Position numbers and translations under genes: made by a program. DNA of 16,148 nucleotides, taken from Betaproteobacteria bacterium. Its GTDB lineage: Bacteria; Pseudomonadota; Gammaproteobacteria; Burkholderiales; Ferrovaceae. The stretch spans positions 1 to 16,148 of the forward strand of contig JAGWPH010000104.1 of NCBI GenBank assembly GCA_028870615.1, given 5' to 3'. The notes below the pieces were generated by a model that was not told the origin of the DNA, did no database searches, and worked only from the letters and a program-made list of their open reading frames with translations. How positions within the stretch are numbered: position 1 is the first letter of the stretch; each line of letters starts with the position of its first letter. Shown here one piece after another: positions 7,712 through 16,148 of this stretch.

Positions 7712-9091
7712 ATGATAAACGCCCCCTATCCCGCCACCCTCAAGTCCCGCCCGGTCCTGGTGCTGGGCCTGGGCGACACCGGACTGGCAACCGTCAGCTG
7801 GTTGCGGGCCCACGGTGCGCGGGTGCGGGTGGCCGATACCCGCGCGCTGCCTCCGCACGCCGAAGCGCTGCGGCGCGATTACCCGGAAGTGGATTTGCAT
7901 ACCGGACCGTTTGCCCGGGACAGTTTTGGGGACGTGTCCATGATCGTGGCAAGCCCCGGTGTTCCGCTGGCCGAGCCCGAAGTGGTGGCCGCCCTGCAAC
8001 GGGGCCAGGAAGTGGTGGGCGATGTGGAACTGTTTGCCCGCACCATCCAGTCGTTGCCGCATCCGCCGCGCGTGGTGGCCATTACCGGGGCCAACGGCAA
8101 GACCACGGTGACCACCATGGTCGGCGAAATGGCCCGGGCCGCGGGCCTTGAAACAGCCGTGATCGGCAATATCGGGACGCCGGTGCTGGCGGCGCTGGCC
8201 GAGATGCGGCCTGCGGAAGTCTATGTCCTCGAGCTCTCCAGCTTCCAGCTCGAGACAACCTCCCATCTCAAGCTCCAGGCGGCCACCGTGCTCAATGTCA
8301 CGGAAGACCACCTGGATCGGTATCCCGACATGGCGGCTTACACGGCGGCCAAGGCGCGCATTTTTGCGCATTGTGCCCAGCGCGTCCTCAATCGGGAAGA
8401 CAGCCGCTCCCTGGCCATGGCGGTGCCCGGTGCGGTGACCTTCGGGCTGGACGCCGCGCCGGCGGAGCGCGATTGGGGGCTCTCCCTTCGGGACGGACAG
8501 CCCTGGATCTGTCAAGGTTCGCAGGGCGTCATGGCGCTGGCCACGCTTCCTTTAAGCGGGCGTCATAACGCAGCCAATGCCATGGCAGCCCTGGCCCTGG
8601 GCGATGCCCTGGGAATCCCGCGCACGGCGGCGGTGCAGGCCCTGCAAACCTTCAAGGGGTTGCCGCATCGGGTGGAGCGGGTGGCCGAAGTGAACCGCGT
8701 CACTTATTTTGATGATTCCAAGGGAACCAACGTGGGCGCCACGGTGGCCGCCCTGACGGGGATGACGGCACCGGTGGTGCTGATTGCCGGAGGAGATGGC
8801 AAAGGCCAGGATTTTTCGCCGCTCAAAGCCGCACTCGCACAGCATGCCCGTGCGCTGGTCCTGATCGGTCGCGATGCGCCGCGCATCGAAGCGGCGGTGG
8901 CAGGGTGTGGCGTGACCCTCGCCCATGCCGCCGACATGGAAGATGCCGTGCGCCAGGCCGCGCGTCTTGCGCAGCCCGGAGATGTCGTACTGATGTCTCC
9001 CGCCTGTGCGAGCTTTGACATGTTTGACAACTACCTGCACCGGGCCCGCGCGTTTATCGCCGCGGTGCAAGCCCTTCCGGAGCGCCCATGA
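7712..9091 (+). CDS. murD: UDP-MurNAc-L-alanine:D-glutamate ligase MurD
   Basis: MurD adds D-glutamate to UDP-MurNAc-L-Ala in the cytoplasm with ATP hydrolysis. The 459-residue product opens with the dinucleotide-like fold VLVLGLGDTGLATVSW, then has the P-loop GANGKT (126-131), VLELSSFQLE, NVTEDHLDRY, the DDSKGTN motif (334-340) and the C-terminal SPACASFDMFDNYLHRARAF signature. The frame is open upstream to 7667 inside mraY, but a start there would overlap mraY by 38 nt. ATG 7712 lies 7 nt after the mraY stop and gives a family-length protein. Its ribosome-binding site is weak (CCGGA). The stop overlaps the ftsW start as ATGA. Confidence 0.96.
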   Translation: MINAPYPATLKSRPVLVLGLGDTGLATVSWLRAHGARVRVADTRALPPHAEALRRDYPEVDLHTGPFARDSFGDVSMIVASPGVPLAEPEVVAALQRGQEVVGDVELFARTIQSLPHPPRVVAITGANGKTTVTTMVGEMARAAGLETAVIGNIGTPVLAALAEMRPAEVYVLELSSFQLETTSHLKLQAATVLNVTEDHLDRYPDMAAYTAAKARIFAHCAQRVLNREDSRSLAMAVPGAVTFGLDAAPAERDWGLSLRDGQPWICQGSQGVMALATLPLSGRHNAANAMAALALGDALGIPRTAAVQALQTFKGLPHRVERVAEVNRVTYFDDSKGTNVGATVAALTGMTAPVVLIAGGDGKGQDFSPLKAALAQHARALVLIGRDAPRIEAAVAGCGVTLAHAADMEDAVRQAARLAQPGDVVLMSPACASFDMFDNYLHRARAFIAAVQALPERP

Positions 9092-10248
9092 ACGCCGCCA
9101 TCGCCACGCCGCGCCTGCTGCGTTCCGAATACGACCTGACCCTGCTGTGGACCATTCTGGCCTTGCTGGCCCTGGGGATTGTAATGGTGTATTCGGCGTC
9201 GATCGCTTCGGCCGAAGCCGACCGTCACATCGGGTATCGCTCCACCTACTTTTTTGTGCGCCAGCTGATTTACGTCGGCGTGGCCCTGCTGGCAGGACTG
9301 GTGGCATTTCAGGTGCGCATTGATGTCTGGCAAAAGTGGGCCCCCTACCTGTTCGGAGTGGGATTGGTGGGGTTGGCCCTGGTCCTGATTCCGGGCGTGG
9401 GCAAGGAGGTCAACGGCAGCCGCCGCTGGCTGTCGCTGGTTGTGCTCAACCTGCAACCCTCCGAATTCATGAAATGTTTTGTGGTGTTGTATGCCGCCGA
9501 TTACACCGTGCGCAAAGCCGCCTTCATGCACAGTTTCAAGAAGGGTTTCGTGCCCATGTTTATCGTGATGTTCCTGGTGGGGTTTCTGTTGTTGCGCGAA
9601 CCGGATTTTGGGGCGCTGGCCGTCATGACGGCCATCGCTGCGGCCATTTTGTTTCTGGGCGGCCTCAACTGGCGCCTGTTTGTGGTGCTGATGATGGTGC
9701 TGGCCGTCGGATTTGTGCTGCTGGTGGTGCTGTCACCCTACCGTTTCAATCGGCTGATCTGGTTCTGGAATCCCTGGGCCGACCCCTTTGGCAAAGGCTA
9801 CCAGCTCACCCATGCGTTGATTGCCTTTGGGCGCGGCGGATGGCTGGGCGTCGGTCTGGGCGCCAGTGTCGAAAAACAACTTTACCTGCCCGAAGCACAT
9901 ACCGATTTTCTGATGGCGGTGATCGCTGAAGAACTGGGGTTCGTGGGCGTGATCGCAACCATTGCGCTGTTTGTGTTTCTGGTCTGGCGCGCGTTTGCCA
10001 TCGGCAACCGGGCCGCTTCCATGGAGCGTTATTTTGCGGCACTCACGGCACAGGGCGTGGGCATCTGGTTTGCCGTTCAGACGGTGGTCAACATGGGCGT
10101 CAACATGGGCATGTTGCCGACCAAAGGCTTGACCCTGCCCCTGTTGAGCTACGGCGGCAGCGGCCTGGTGGCCAACGTCCTGGCACTGTCCGTGCTGCTG
10201 CGCATTGATTACGAGTCGCGCCAGATGGTGCGCGGGCGCGTGCCATGA
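9088..10248 (+). CDS. ftsW: Septal SEDS glycosyltransferase FtsW
   Basis: FtsW polymerises lipid II into septal glycan strands in complex with FtsI. The 386-residue protein is hydrophobic throughout and consistent with the ten-helix SEDS fold. Family motifs seen are YSASIASA near the first helix, GKEVNGSRRWLSL, LQPSEFMK, the PEAHTDFLMAVIAEELG loop whose aspartate D273 corresponds to the essential catalytic Asp of SEDS enzymes, and VNMGMLPTKGLTLPLLSYGGSGL. The choice of FtsW over RodA rests on the dcw position and the closer FtsW-like motifs. The start overlaps the murD stop (ATGA), with GGAG at 9079-9082. The end overlaps murG. Confidence 0.97.
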   Translation: MNAAIATPRLLRSEYDLTLLWTILALLALGIVMVYSASIASAEADRHIGYRSTYFFVRQLIYVGVALLAGLVAFQVRIDVWQKWAPYLFGVGLVGLALVLIPGVGKEVNGSRRWLSLVVLNLQPSEFMKCFVVLYAADYTVRKAAFMHSFKKGFVPMFIVMFLVGFLLLREPDFGALAVMTAIAAAILFLGGLNWRLFVVLMMVLAVGFVLLVVLSPYRFNRLIWFWNPWADPFGKGYQLTHALIAFGRGGWLGVGLGASVEKQLYLPEAHTDFLMAVIAEELGFVGVIATIALFVFLVWRAFAIGNRAASMERYFAALTAQGVGIWFAVQTVVNMGVNMGMLPTKGLTLPLLSYGGSGLVANVLALSVLLRIDYESRQMVRGRVP

Positions 10249-11351
10249 GCCGCTGCGCGCTGATCATGGCAGGTGGTACGGGCGGGCATGTGTTTCCGGC
10301 GCTGGCGCTGGCCCGGCAATTACGCACCGAGGGCTGGCGGGTGGTCTGGCTGGGCACCCAGGCGGGGATTGAAGCGCATCTTGTGCCGGAACAGGGATTT
10401 GTCCTCGAGACCATTTCCATCAGCGGCCTGCGTGGCAAAGGCCCCTTGCGCGCCCTGTTGGCGCCGTTGATGGTCCTGTTGGCCTGCGCCCAGAGCCTGA
10501 TGGTCCTGTTGCGTCAGCGTCCCGATGTGGTTGTGGGATTTGGCGGTTTTGCAGCCTTTCCCGGAGGGCTCATGGCGACGTTGTTGATGCGCCCGCTGAT
10601 CATCCATGAACAGAATGCCGTGGCCGGGTTGACCAACCGTATCCTCGCGTGCTGCGCGCGCCGTGTCTTCGAAGGGTTTCCACAATCCTTTAAAGCGCGC
10701 TCGCGCCACCCCCTGGCGCGGCTCTTTGGCGTGCCGCGCACAGTGACCTGGGCAGGCAACCCGGTGCGCCCCGAAATTTCCGGCCTGGCGCCTCCCGACC
10801 AGCGATTTTCCGGCCGCGGCGGGGTGCTGCAGATTCTGGTCCTGGGCGGCAGTCAGGGCGCGCGTGCGCTCAATACCCTGATTCCCCAGGCGCTCGCGTT
10901 GATTCCCGCAGAGCAGCGCCCGCATGTGCTGCACCAGGGCGGCGCCAAACTGATGAACATCCTGCGGCAGTCTTATCGGGAACAAGGGGTGGAAGGCGAG
11001 TTGCAGCCTTTTATCAAAAACATGGCTGCAGCGTATGCGGAGTGCGATCTGGTGATCTGCCGTTCCGGAGCGCTTACGATGGCGGAGCTTGCTGCGGCCG
11101 GGGTGGGGAGCATTCTGGTGCCGTTTCCCGCTGCGGTGGATGACCACCAGACCGCCAACGCCCGTTTTTTCGAAGCCCATGGCGCTGCGCGCGTGATGGC
11201 GCAATCCCAACTGGACCCGGTGGTGTTGGCGCAATGGTTGCGCAGCATGACGCGCCACACGCTGCTGGTGATGGCGCTGGCCGCCCGCATGCTGGCCAAA
11301 CCTGAAGCGACCGAAGATCTGGCGGTGGCCTGCAGGGAGCTCGCGCTATGA
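10245..11351 (+). CDS. murG: Undecaprenyl-PP-MurNAc-pentapeptide:UDP-GlcNAc transferase MurG
   Basis: MurG adds GlcNAc from UDP-GlcNAc to lipid I, producing lipid II, as a peripheral protein on the inner face of the membrane. It has 368 residues and the GT-B two-domain plan. The N-terminal domain has [14 protein letters not shown] (about 10-23), [13 protein letters not shown] and [15 protein letters not shown]. The C-terminal domain has [12 protein letters not shown] and the UDP-GlcNAc site [36 protein letters not shown] hydrophobic patch ([19 protein letters not shown]) fits membrane association and contains a 14-nt direct repeat with a 30-nt period. It overlaps ftsW and murC by 4 nt each. 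No strong ribosome-binding site is visible, so coupling to ftsW is likely. Confidence 0.97.
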   Translation: MSRCALIMAGGTGGHVFPALALARQLRTEGWRVVWLGTQAGIEAHLVPEQGFVLETISISGLRGKGPLRALLAPLMVLLACAQSLMVLLRQRPDVVVGFGGFAAFPGGLMATLLMRPLIIHEQNAVAGLTNRILACCARRVFEGFPQSFKARSRHPLARLFGVPRTVTWAGNPVRPEISGLAPPDQRFSGRGGVLQILVLGGSQGARALNTLIPQALALIPAEQRPHVLHQGGAKLMNILRQSYREQGVEGELQPFIKNMAAAYAECDLVICRSGALTMAELAAAGVGSILVPFPAAVDDHQTANARFFEAHGAARVMAQSQLDPVVLAQWLRSMTRHTLLVMALAARMLAKPEATEDLAVACRELAL

Positions 11352-12763
11352 AACATAAGGTCAACCACGTGCATTTTGTCGGCATCGGGGGTTCCGGCAT
11401 GAGCGGTATTGCCGAGGTGCTGCTCAATCTGGGCTATCAGGTCAGCGGTTCTGATCTGGGCAGCAATGCCGCGACCGCGCGTCTTGCGGGGCTGGGGGCA
11501 GTCATCTGGAAAGGCCATGATGCCGCGTATATCGACGGAGCGGATGCCGTTGTGGTGTCCACTGCGGTAACGGCCAATAACCCGGAAGTGGCGGCGGCCC
11601 GCGCCCTGCGGATTCCGGTGGTGCCGCGCGCCACCATGCTGGCTGAACTGATGCGCCTTAAAAAAGGGATCGCAGTGGCTGGGACCCACGGCAAAACCAC
11701 AACCACAAGCCTGATTGCCAGTGTGCTGGCCGAAGCCGGTCTTGACCCAACCTTTGTCATTGGCGGACGTCTTAACAGTGCGGGCAGCCATGCGGCACTG
11801 GGCAGCGGCGAGTTTATCGTGGCCGAGGCGGATGAATCCGATGCCTCGTTTCTGGTGCTGCAACCGGTCATGGCAGTGGTCACCAACATTGATGCCGACC
11901 ACATGGACACCTACGGCCATGACTTCGAGCGCCTCAAGTCGGCGTTTGTGGAATTTCTCGAGCATCTGCCGTTCTACGGGGTTGCGGTGCTCTGTATTGA
12001 AGATCCTGTGGTCCGCGACATTCTGGCACGCGTCAGCAAACCGGTCGTGACCTACGGATTCTCGGCCGAGGCTGCCGTGCGCGCCGTGGATGTGGTGGCC
12101 AGAGCGGGGCGCATGAGTTTTGGCGTGGAGCTGCGCGCGGATCGCACGCAACGCGTGGCACGCCGTCTGGACGTCACGCTCAATTTGCCCGGACATCACA
12201 ACGTGCTCAACGCGTTGGCCGCCATCTGCGTGGCCATCGAAGTGGACGCGCCCTATCCGTCCATCATCAGGGCCCTGGAAAAATTCAATGGGGTGGCGCG
12301 GCGCTTCCAGCGCCATGGTGAACTGCCCCTGCCGACCGGAGGAAGTTTCACCCTGGTGGATGACTACGGCCATCACCCGGTGGAGATGGCAGCCACCTTG
12401 AGCGCCGCGCGCGGCGCATTTCCGGGGCGGCGTCTGGTCCTGGCGTTTCAGCCGCACCGCTATACCCGGACGCGGGATTGTTTTGAAGGGTTCGTCACGG
12501 TGTTGTCCTCGGTGGACGCGCTGGTGCTGACACCGGTCTACGCAGCCGGCGAAGCGCCCATTGCCGGGGCCGACAGCGTTGCCCTGGTTGCGGCACTGGC
12601 CGCTGTCAGTCCGTTGCAGCCGCTGCTCGTCAAGGATTTGTCCCACCTGGCACAAGGGGTGCTGGACACGCTGCAACCCCAGGACGTGTTGATCACCATG
12701 GGGGCGGGCAGCATCGGGCAACTCCCGGCGCAACTGATCGCACTCACCGGGAGTGCGCCATGA
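11348..12763 (+). CDS. murC: UDP-N-acetylmuramate:L-alanine ligase MurC
   Basis: MurC starts the stem peptide by joining L-alanine to UDP-MurNAc in the cytoplasm. The 471-residue protein has the N-terminal glycine-rich fold [28 protein letters not shown], the P-loop GTHGKT (112-117; the GTHGKT form is typical of MurC and Mpl), [40 protein letters not shown] (D338-D339) and [12 protein letters not shown] Mpl recycling ligase is less likely given the position between murG and murB. The start ATG overlaps the murG stop, with AGGGAG just upstream. The stop overlaps murB as ATGA. Confidence 0.97.
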   Translation: MKHKVNHVHFVGIGGSGMSGIAEVLLNLGYQVSGSDLGSNAATARLAGLGAVIWKGHDAAYIDGADAVVVSTAVTANNPEVAAARALRIPVVPRATMLAELMRLKKGIAVAGTHGKTTTTSLIASVLAEAGLDPTFVIGGRLNSAGSHAALGSGEFIVAEADESDASFLVLQPVMAVVTNIDADHMDTYGHDFERLKSAFVEFLEHLPFYGVAVLCIEDPVVRDILARVSKPVVTYGFSAEAAVRAVDVVARAGRMSFGVELRADRTQRVARRLDVTLNLPGHHNVLNALAAICVAIEVDAPYPSIIRALEKFNGVARRFQRHGELPLPTGGSFTLVDDYGHHPVEMAATLSAARGAFPGRRLVLAFQPHRYTRTRDCFEGFVTVLSSVDALVLTPVYAAGEAPIAGADSVALVAALAAVSPLQPLLVKDLSHLAQGVLDTLQPQDVLITMGAGSIGQLPAQLIALTGSAP

Positions 12764-13704
12764 ACGCCCGGGGTGAATTGCGCCAGGACGAGCCCATGAG
12801 TCGCCATGTCAGCTGGCGTGCCGGCGGGGTGGCTGCCCGATGCTATGTGCCAAAACATCGGGACGACCTGGTGGGTTTTGTCATGACGCGTGCCCACGAT
12901 GAACGGCTGCACGTGGTGGGATTGGGGAGCAATTTGCTGGTCCGGGATGGCGGGCTGGATGCCACGGTAGTCCTCATGCACGGTGCGCTGCGCACCAGCG
13001 AAGTGGTCGGGACGGATGTTGCGGGCACGGTGCTTGAAGCGGAGGCCGGCGTGCCGGCCCCCAAAATCGCGCGCATGGCGGCGCGTCTGGGATTGTCCGG
13101 AGCCGAATTTCTGGCGGGCATCCCGGGCACAATCGGGGGTGCGCTGGCCATGAACGCCGGTTGCTATGGATCGGAAACCTGGGATTTTGTGGTGTCGGTA
13201 ACGACGCTGGATCGCACCGGGCGCATCCGGATTCGCACGGCAGCGGACTATGAGATTGGTTACCGCCATGTGGTGCTGTGTCACGCCGGGTCGGTGACGC
13301 GTTCGGGTGGCGAGGGGTTGGCCCCCCTGGAACCTGACGCGGAATGGTTTCTTGCGGCGCGCCTTGCGTTCCCCAATGGTTCATCAACCCAGGCACTGCG
13401 GCGCATTCGCGAACTCCTGGCACAACGCGTGGCCAGCCAGCCTCTGGGGCAGCCCAACGCGGGATCGGTGTTTCGCAATCCTGCGGGAGGGCATGCCGCA
13501 CAACTGATCGAGGCGTGCGGATTGAAAGGCGAACGCGTGGGTGCGGCTGAAGTGTCGCGCAAGCACGCCAATTTTATTGTCAACCTGGGAGGGGCCACGG
13601 CCCGGGATATCGAAACATTGATTCAACGCGTTCAGGCCCGGGTCCTGCAGGAGCAGGGCGTGGCGCTGGTCACTGAAGTCCGGATTGTAGGGAAGGCGGC
13701 ATGA
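12760..13704 (+). CDS. murB: UDP-N-acetylenolpyruvoylglucosamine reductase MurB (type II)
   Basis: MurB is the FAD- and NADPH-dependent enzyme that reduces UDP-GlcNAc-enolpyruvate to UDP-MurNAc. The 314-residue protein has the FAD domain motifs [19 protein letters not shown] and [26 protein letters not shown]. Predicted catalytic residues are R169 in IGYRHV, S236 in NAGSVFRNP and E306 near the C-terminus (VTEVRI). The compact C-terminal part with [16 protein letters not shown] and KHANFIVN is the type II form, unlike the longer E. coli type I enzyme. A segment of about 20 residues follows GYRHV ([22 protein letters not shown]). The start overlaps the murC stop. No ddl follows; ftsQ starts after 19 nt. 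Confidence 0.96.
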   Translation: MNARGELRQDEPMSRHVSWRAGGVAARCYVPKHRDDLVGFVMTRAHDERLHVVGLGSNLLVRDGGLDATVVLMHGALRTSEVVGTDVAGTVLEAEAGVPAPKIARMAARLGLSGAEFLAGIPGTIGGALAMNAGCYGSETWDFVVSVTTLDRTGRIRIRTAADYEIGYRHVVLCHAGSVTRSGGEGLAPLEPDAEWFLAARLAFPNGSSTQALRRIRELLAQRVASQPLGQPNAGSVFRNPAGGHAAQLIEACGLKGERVGAAEVSRKHANFIVNLGGATARDIETLIQRVQARVLQEQGVALVTEVRIVGKAA

Positions 13705-13736
13705 AGCCCAAGGAGGGTATGAAATGGCAGTATTGA
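13701..13736 (+). other. Tiny ATGA-initiated reading frame bridging murB and ftsQ
   Basis: An ATG overlaps the murB stop as ATGA and opens an 11-codon frame ([11 protein letters not shown]) that ends at TGA, 13 nt inside ftsQ. It contains the strong ftsQ ribosome-binding site AGGAGGG (13711-13717). Like the one between murF and mraY, it could pass ribosomes to the next start, or it could be chance. It sits where a ddl gene would be expected. Confidence 0.25.
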
Positions 13737-14569
13737 TGATTCCTGGATGGATGACTTGGGGGCGACGCGCTGCCCGTTCGCAACGCGAACGCGAAGCGCC
13801 GGTGCGAGTGGGCCGTCATCGCGGGGCTTCCATGGGAACGCGCCGGCGTGACGGGACCCAGGCCGCCCATCGGTTTCCCCCGCTACGGCGCACCCTGATT
13901 CTGGCGCTGAAAGCCCTGGCAGCCGGTCTTGTGCTGGCTCTCCTGCTGGCCCTCATGGGCTGGGTGGCCCAGCGACCCATGTTTCAGATTCAGCGTGCCG
14001 TGGTGAGCGGTGACCTGCAGCAGGTGGACCGCGACCTGGTGATGAAACGCGCCCATGCCTTGCGCGGCAATTTTTTCACTGTGGATCTCAATGCGGCAGC
14101 GGCCGAGTTGCGCACCATTCCCTGGGTACGCTCTGTCAATCTGCGGCGGCTCTGGCCCAATGGGCTCGAAGTGCAGGTGGAGGAGCAGCATCCCCTGGCC
14201 TACTGGGGCGATGACCAACTCGTCAACACCTGGGGCGAAGTCTTCGTGGCTGATTATGCGGGAGCCTTGCCCCGCGTGGATGGCCCCCCGGGAAGCGGTC
14301 AGGAAATCGCCCGCGAGATGCAGCAGTTCAATCGCGAGCTGGAGCCCATCGGACGCCGGGTGGAAGCGTTGGACCTGTCCGAACGGCGGGCCTGGACCCT
14401 GCGCCTGGACAATGGGCTGACCCTGTCCCTGGGACGCGACAACATCCATGAGCGGCTGACGCGTTTTGTCGGGGTCTATCCCATCGTGTTCAAGGAAGAT
14501 TCGCCCCGTAACGCCTTGGTGGATTTGCGCTACTCCAGCGGATTCGCTTTGCGCACAGCGGATTTGTGA
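13724..14569 (+). CDS. ftsQ: Cell division protein FtsQ
   Basis: FtsQ is a bitopic inner-membrane protein that recruits FtsB and FtsL to the divisome. The 281 residues comprise a cytoplasmic tail (1-56), a transmembrane segment at about 57-81 (LILALKALAAGLVLALLLALMGWV), a POTRA domain at about 86-156 (FQIQRAVVSGDLQ to VQVEEQHPLAYW) with GNFFTVDL and IPWVRSVNLRRLWPNGLEV, and the FtsQ beta domain with NTWGEVF and LDNGLTLSLGR. The start ATG 13724 lies 6 nt after GGAGGG (13712-13717). The tail is long and unusually basic, with 14 arginines in 56 residues. An internal start would shorten the tail, but no equally good ribosome-binding site was noticed. Confidence 0.94.
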   Translation: MAVLMIPGWMTWGRRAARSQREREAPVRVGRHRGASMGTRRRDGTQAAHRFPPLRRTLILALKALAAGLVLALLLALMGWVAQRPMFQIQRAVVSGDLQQVDRDLVMKRAHALRGNFFTVDLNAAAAELRTIPWVRSVNLRRLWPNGLEVQVEEQHPLAYWGDDQLVNTWGEVFVADYAGALPRVDGPPGSGQEIAREMQQFNRELEPIGRRVEALDLSERRAWTLRLDNGLTLSLGRDNIHERLTRFVGVYPIVFKEDSPRNALVDLRYSSGFALRTADL

Positions 14570-14580
14570 GGATAAAGCCC

Positions 14581-15825
14581 ATGATTTCAAAAAATCGAGA
14601 CAGCCGCAGCCTGATTGTTGCTCTCGATATCGGTACGTCGAAGATCGCGGTCATCGTGGCTGAAGCGTCACCAGACGGGGCCGGATTCGAGGTCATCGGC
14701 CTGGGTCAATACCAGTCCCGCGGCCTCAAGCGTGGTGTGGTGGTCAATATCGAATCCACCGTCAGTTCCATCCAGCGGGCGCTGGAAGAAGCGGAACTGA
14801 TGGCCAACGTCAAGATTCGCGAAGTGATCACCGGCATCGCCGGCAGCCATGTCAAAAGCTTTAATTCCCACGGCATGGTGGCCATCAAGGACAAGGAAGT
14901 GGCCTCCATGGATGTGGAGCGGGTGCTGGAAACGGCCCGTGCCGTGAGCATTCCAACCGACCAGCAGATCCTGCATATCCTGACCCAGGAATTCATCATT
15001 GATGGCCAGGAGGATGTGCGCGAACCGGTGGGGATGAGCGGCGTTCGCATGGAGGTCAAGGTCCATATCGTCACCGGAGCGGTTTCGGCGGCCCAGAACA
15101 TCATGAAATGCGTCCGCCGCTGCGGACTCGAGGTGCGCGACCTGATCCTTCAGCCGCTGGCTTCGGCCACAGCGGTCCTGACGGAAGACGAAAAGGATCT
15201 GGGGATTTGCCTGGTGGACATCGGTGGCGGGACCACCGACCTGGCCGTGTTTGTTCAGGGAGCCATTCGGCACACCGCAGTCATTCCCATTGCCGGAGAC
15301 CAGATCACCAACGACATTGCCATGGCCTTGCGCACGCCCACCGCAGCGGCCGAAGAAATCAAGATCGTCCACGGATGCGCCTTGCGGCAGCTGGCCGACG
15401 CCAACCAGATGGTGGAAGTTCCTGGCGTGGGCGATCGGGGGCCGCGTCAATTGTCGCGCCACACCCTGGCTGAAGTGATCGAGCCCCGCGTCGAGGAGTT
15501 ATTCACCCTGATCCAGGCTGAGTTGCGGCGCAGTGGATTCGAGGAACTGCTGTCCTCAGGCATCGTCCTCACGGGCGGGACCAGCGCCATGAGCGGCATG
15601 CTGGAACTGGGTGAGGAAATTTTTCATATGCCGGTCCGGGTGGGTGTGCCCAATTATCGTGGCGGACTCTCGGAGGTGGTGCGCAATCCGCGGTTTGCTA
15701 CCGGCATGGGATTGCTGATTTCAGGTTTTGAGCAGCATCAGAAAGCGCAAGTGTCGCGGGCGAGCATCGGTTCACTCACACAACTGGTTGATCGTATGAA
15801 AGACTGGTTCAAGAGTGCATTTTAA
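14581..15825 (+). CDS. ftsA: Cell division protein FtsA
   Basis: FtsA is the actin-like ATPase that anchors FtsZ filaments to the inner membrane and signals to the divisome. The protein has 414 residues. ATP-site motifs are [15 protein letters not shown] (phosphate 1), D213[11 protein letters not shown] (phosphate 2) and LTGGTSAM (G332-G333-T334). The inserted 1C (SHS2-like) domain covers roughly residues 85-165. The last 18 residues (397-414, [18 protein letters not shown]) form the expected amphipathic membrane-targeting helix. The frame is open to a GTG at 14566 that overlaps the ftsQ stop. ATG 14581 is preferred because AGGA (14569-14572) lies 8 nt upstream and the protein then begins like other FtsA. 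Confidence 0.97.
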   Translation: MISKNRDSRSLIVALDIGTSKIAVIVAEASPDGAGFEVIGLGQYQSRGLKRGVVVNIESTVSSIQRALEEAELMANVKIREVITGIAGSHVKSFNSHGMVAIKDKEVASMDVERVLETARAVSIPTDQQILHILTQEFIIDGQEDVREPVGMSGVRMEVKVHIVTGAVSAAQNIMKCVRRCGLEVRDLILQPLASATAVLTEDEKDLGICLVDIGGGTTDLAVFVQGAIRHTAVIPIAGDQITNDIAMALRTPTAAAEEIKIVHGCALRQLADANQMVEVPGVGDRGPRQLSRHTLAEVIEPRVEELFTLIQAELRRSGFEELLSSGIVLTGGTSAMSGMLELGEEIFHMPVRVGVPNYRGGLSEVVRNPRFATGMGLLISGFEQHQKAQVSRASIGSLTQLVDRMKDWFKSAF

Positions 15826-15836
15826 TTCAGTACTAT
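15808..15836 (+). promoter_or_regulatory. Possible weak promoter near the ftsA end, upstream of ftsZ
   Basis: TTCAAG (15808-15813) and TACTAT (15831-15836) are 17 bp apart in an AT-rich patch that contrasts with the GC-rich surroundings. The -35 matches consensus poorly and the -10 moderately. Extra promoters feeding ftsZ from within ftsQ-ftsA are known in E. coli, which makes the position plausible. Sequence support is weak. Confidence 0.25.
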
Positions 15837-15865
15837 TCGTTCTGTCGGAAAGGAGAAAACTTAAC

Positions 15866-16148
15866 ATGCCAAATTTTGAAATCCAGGATTGCGAATCCCC
15901 TGATGCCGTGATCAAAGTAGTTGGGATAGGGGGATGTGGGGGCAATGCCGTAGAACATATGGTGACGCGCGGCGTTTCCGGTGTGGAGTTTATTGCCATG
16001 AATACCGACAGTCAGGCGCTCAAACGCAGCAAGGCAGGCAAGATGCTGCAACTGGGCGGGGCCCTGACCAAGGGACTGGGCGCTGGTGCGGATCCCGAGG
16101 TTGGTCGCCAGGCCGCACTGGCCGATCGCGAACGCATCGCCGAGATGC
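15866..16148 (+). CDS. ftsZ: Cell division GTPase FtsZ, N-terminal part (cut by window end)
   Basis: FtsZ is the tubulin-like GTPase that forms the Z ring. Only the first 94 codons are present; the frame is open to the window edge. The GTP-binding domain begins with [15 protein letters not shown] (residues 15-29), where GIGGCGGN is the first nucleotide-binding glycine loop, followed by [11 protein letters not shown] (N46-T47-D48) and [15 protein letters not shown]. The tubulin signature GGGTGTG would lie outside the window. AAAGGAG (15849-15855) lies 10 nt before the ATG. The 40-nt gap after ftsA is the largest in the cluster and is AT-rich. The cysteine in the first glycine loop replaces the glycine or alanine of many FtsZ proteins. 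Confidence 0.97.
   Translation, partial: MPNFEIQDCESPDAVIKVVGIGGCGGNAVEHMVTRGVSGVEFIAMNTDSQALKRSKAGKMLQLGGALTKGLGAGADPEVGRQAALADRERIAEM

Noticed and set aside
6625..7713. Minus-strand open frame of 362 codons opposite mraY
   Set aside because: It mirrors mraY almost exactly and is rich in His, Gln and Gly, as expected from reading hydrophobic-protein codons backwards.
10090..10115. Near-direct repeat in ftsW (NMGVNMGM)
   Set aside because: It is the normal conserved motif of FtsW/SEDS proteins.
10973..12733. Minus-strand open frame of 586 codons opposite murG and murC
   Set aside because: It is the shadow of murG/murC in a GC-rich genome. It lacks recognisable domains, is rich in His, Gln and Arg, and lies across two clearly real genes.
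13724..13756. Possible relic of Ddl in the first residues of FtsQ (MAVLM resembles the VAVLMGG start of Ddl)
   Set aside because: The likeness is only about five residues and lacks the SAEREVSL continuation of Ddl, so chance explains it.
1..16148. An unknown defence, mobile or biosynthetic system
   Set aside because: Every stretch over 300 bases is filled by a recognised dcw gene or by rnpB and its flank. There are no transposase, integrase, CRISPR or tRNA signals and no region of clearly foreign composition.

Overview
The window is the head and nearly the whole length of a dcw (division and cell wall) cluster from a GC-rich proteobacterium. It starts inside the RNase P RNA gene and ends about 94 codons into ftsZ. 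All genes are on the + strand. The organism is most likely a betaproteobacterium, perhaps of the Nitrosomonadales type. This is an inference from the gene order (rnpB, then mraZ to ftsZ), the style of FtsW, FtsA, FtsQ and FtsZ, a type II MurB, and a MurE with the meso-diaminopimelate signature. No species can be named from the sequence alone.

Layout: 1-145 is the 3' part of rnpB, followed by its intrinsic terminator (153-174). The 146-322 intergenic stretch also holds a short palindrome (213-226), a strong sigma70-type promoter (236-264) and a run of five GTGG-like boxes at exact 10-bp spacing (263-307) that look like MraZ operators. Then follow mraZ, rsmH, ftsL, ftsI, murE, murF, mraY, murD, ftsW, murG, murC, murB, ftsQ, ftsA and the 5' end of ftsZ. 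Eight junctions are 4-nt ATGA stop/start overlaps. The other gaps are 2 to 40 nt, so one long, translationally coupled transcript is expected. No ddl gene lies between murB and ftsQ, where many proteobacterial clusters carry one.

How the genes work together: MurB, MurC, MurD, MurE and MurF build UDP-MurNAc-pentapeptide in the cytoplasm. MraY and MurG turn it into lipid II at the inner membrane. The SEDS polymerase FtsW and the transpeptidase FtsI use lipid II to make septal wall. FtsL and FtsQ form part of the periplasmic scaffold that activates them. FtsA tethers FtsZ polymers to the membrane. MraZ is the predicted autoregulator and RsmH methylates 16S rRNA. FtsZ is cut by the window edge.

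Several starts were corrected from the longest possible reading frames: ftsI begins at 2003, murD at 7712 and ftsA at 14581. I found no mobile element, CRISPR array, tRNA or unknown gene system. The points worth a second look are the MraZ box array, the missing ddl, two tiny ATGA-initiated reading frames bridging the murF/mraY and murB/ftsQ gaps, a perfect 10-bp hairpin inside murF, and a long arginine-rich tail on FtsQ.
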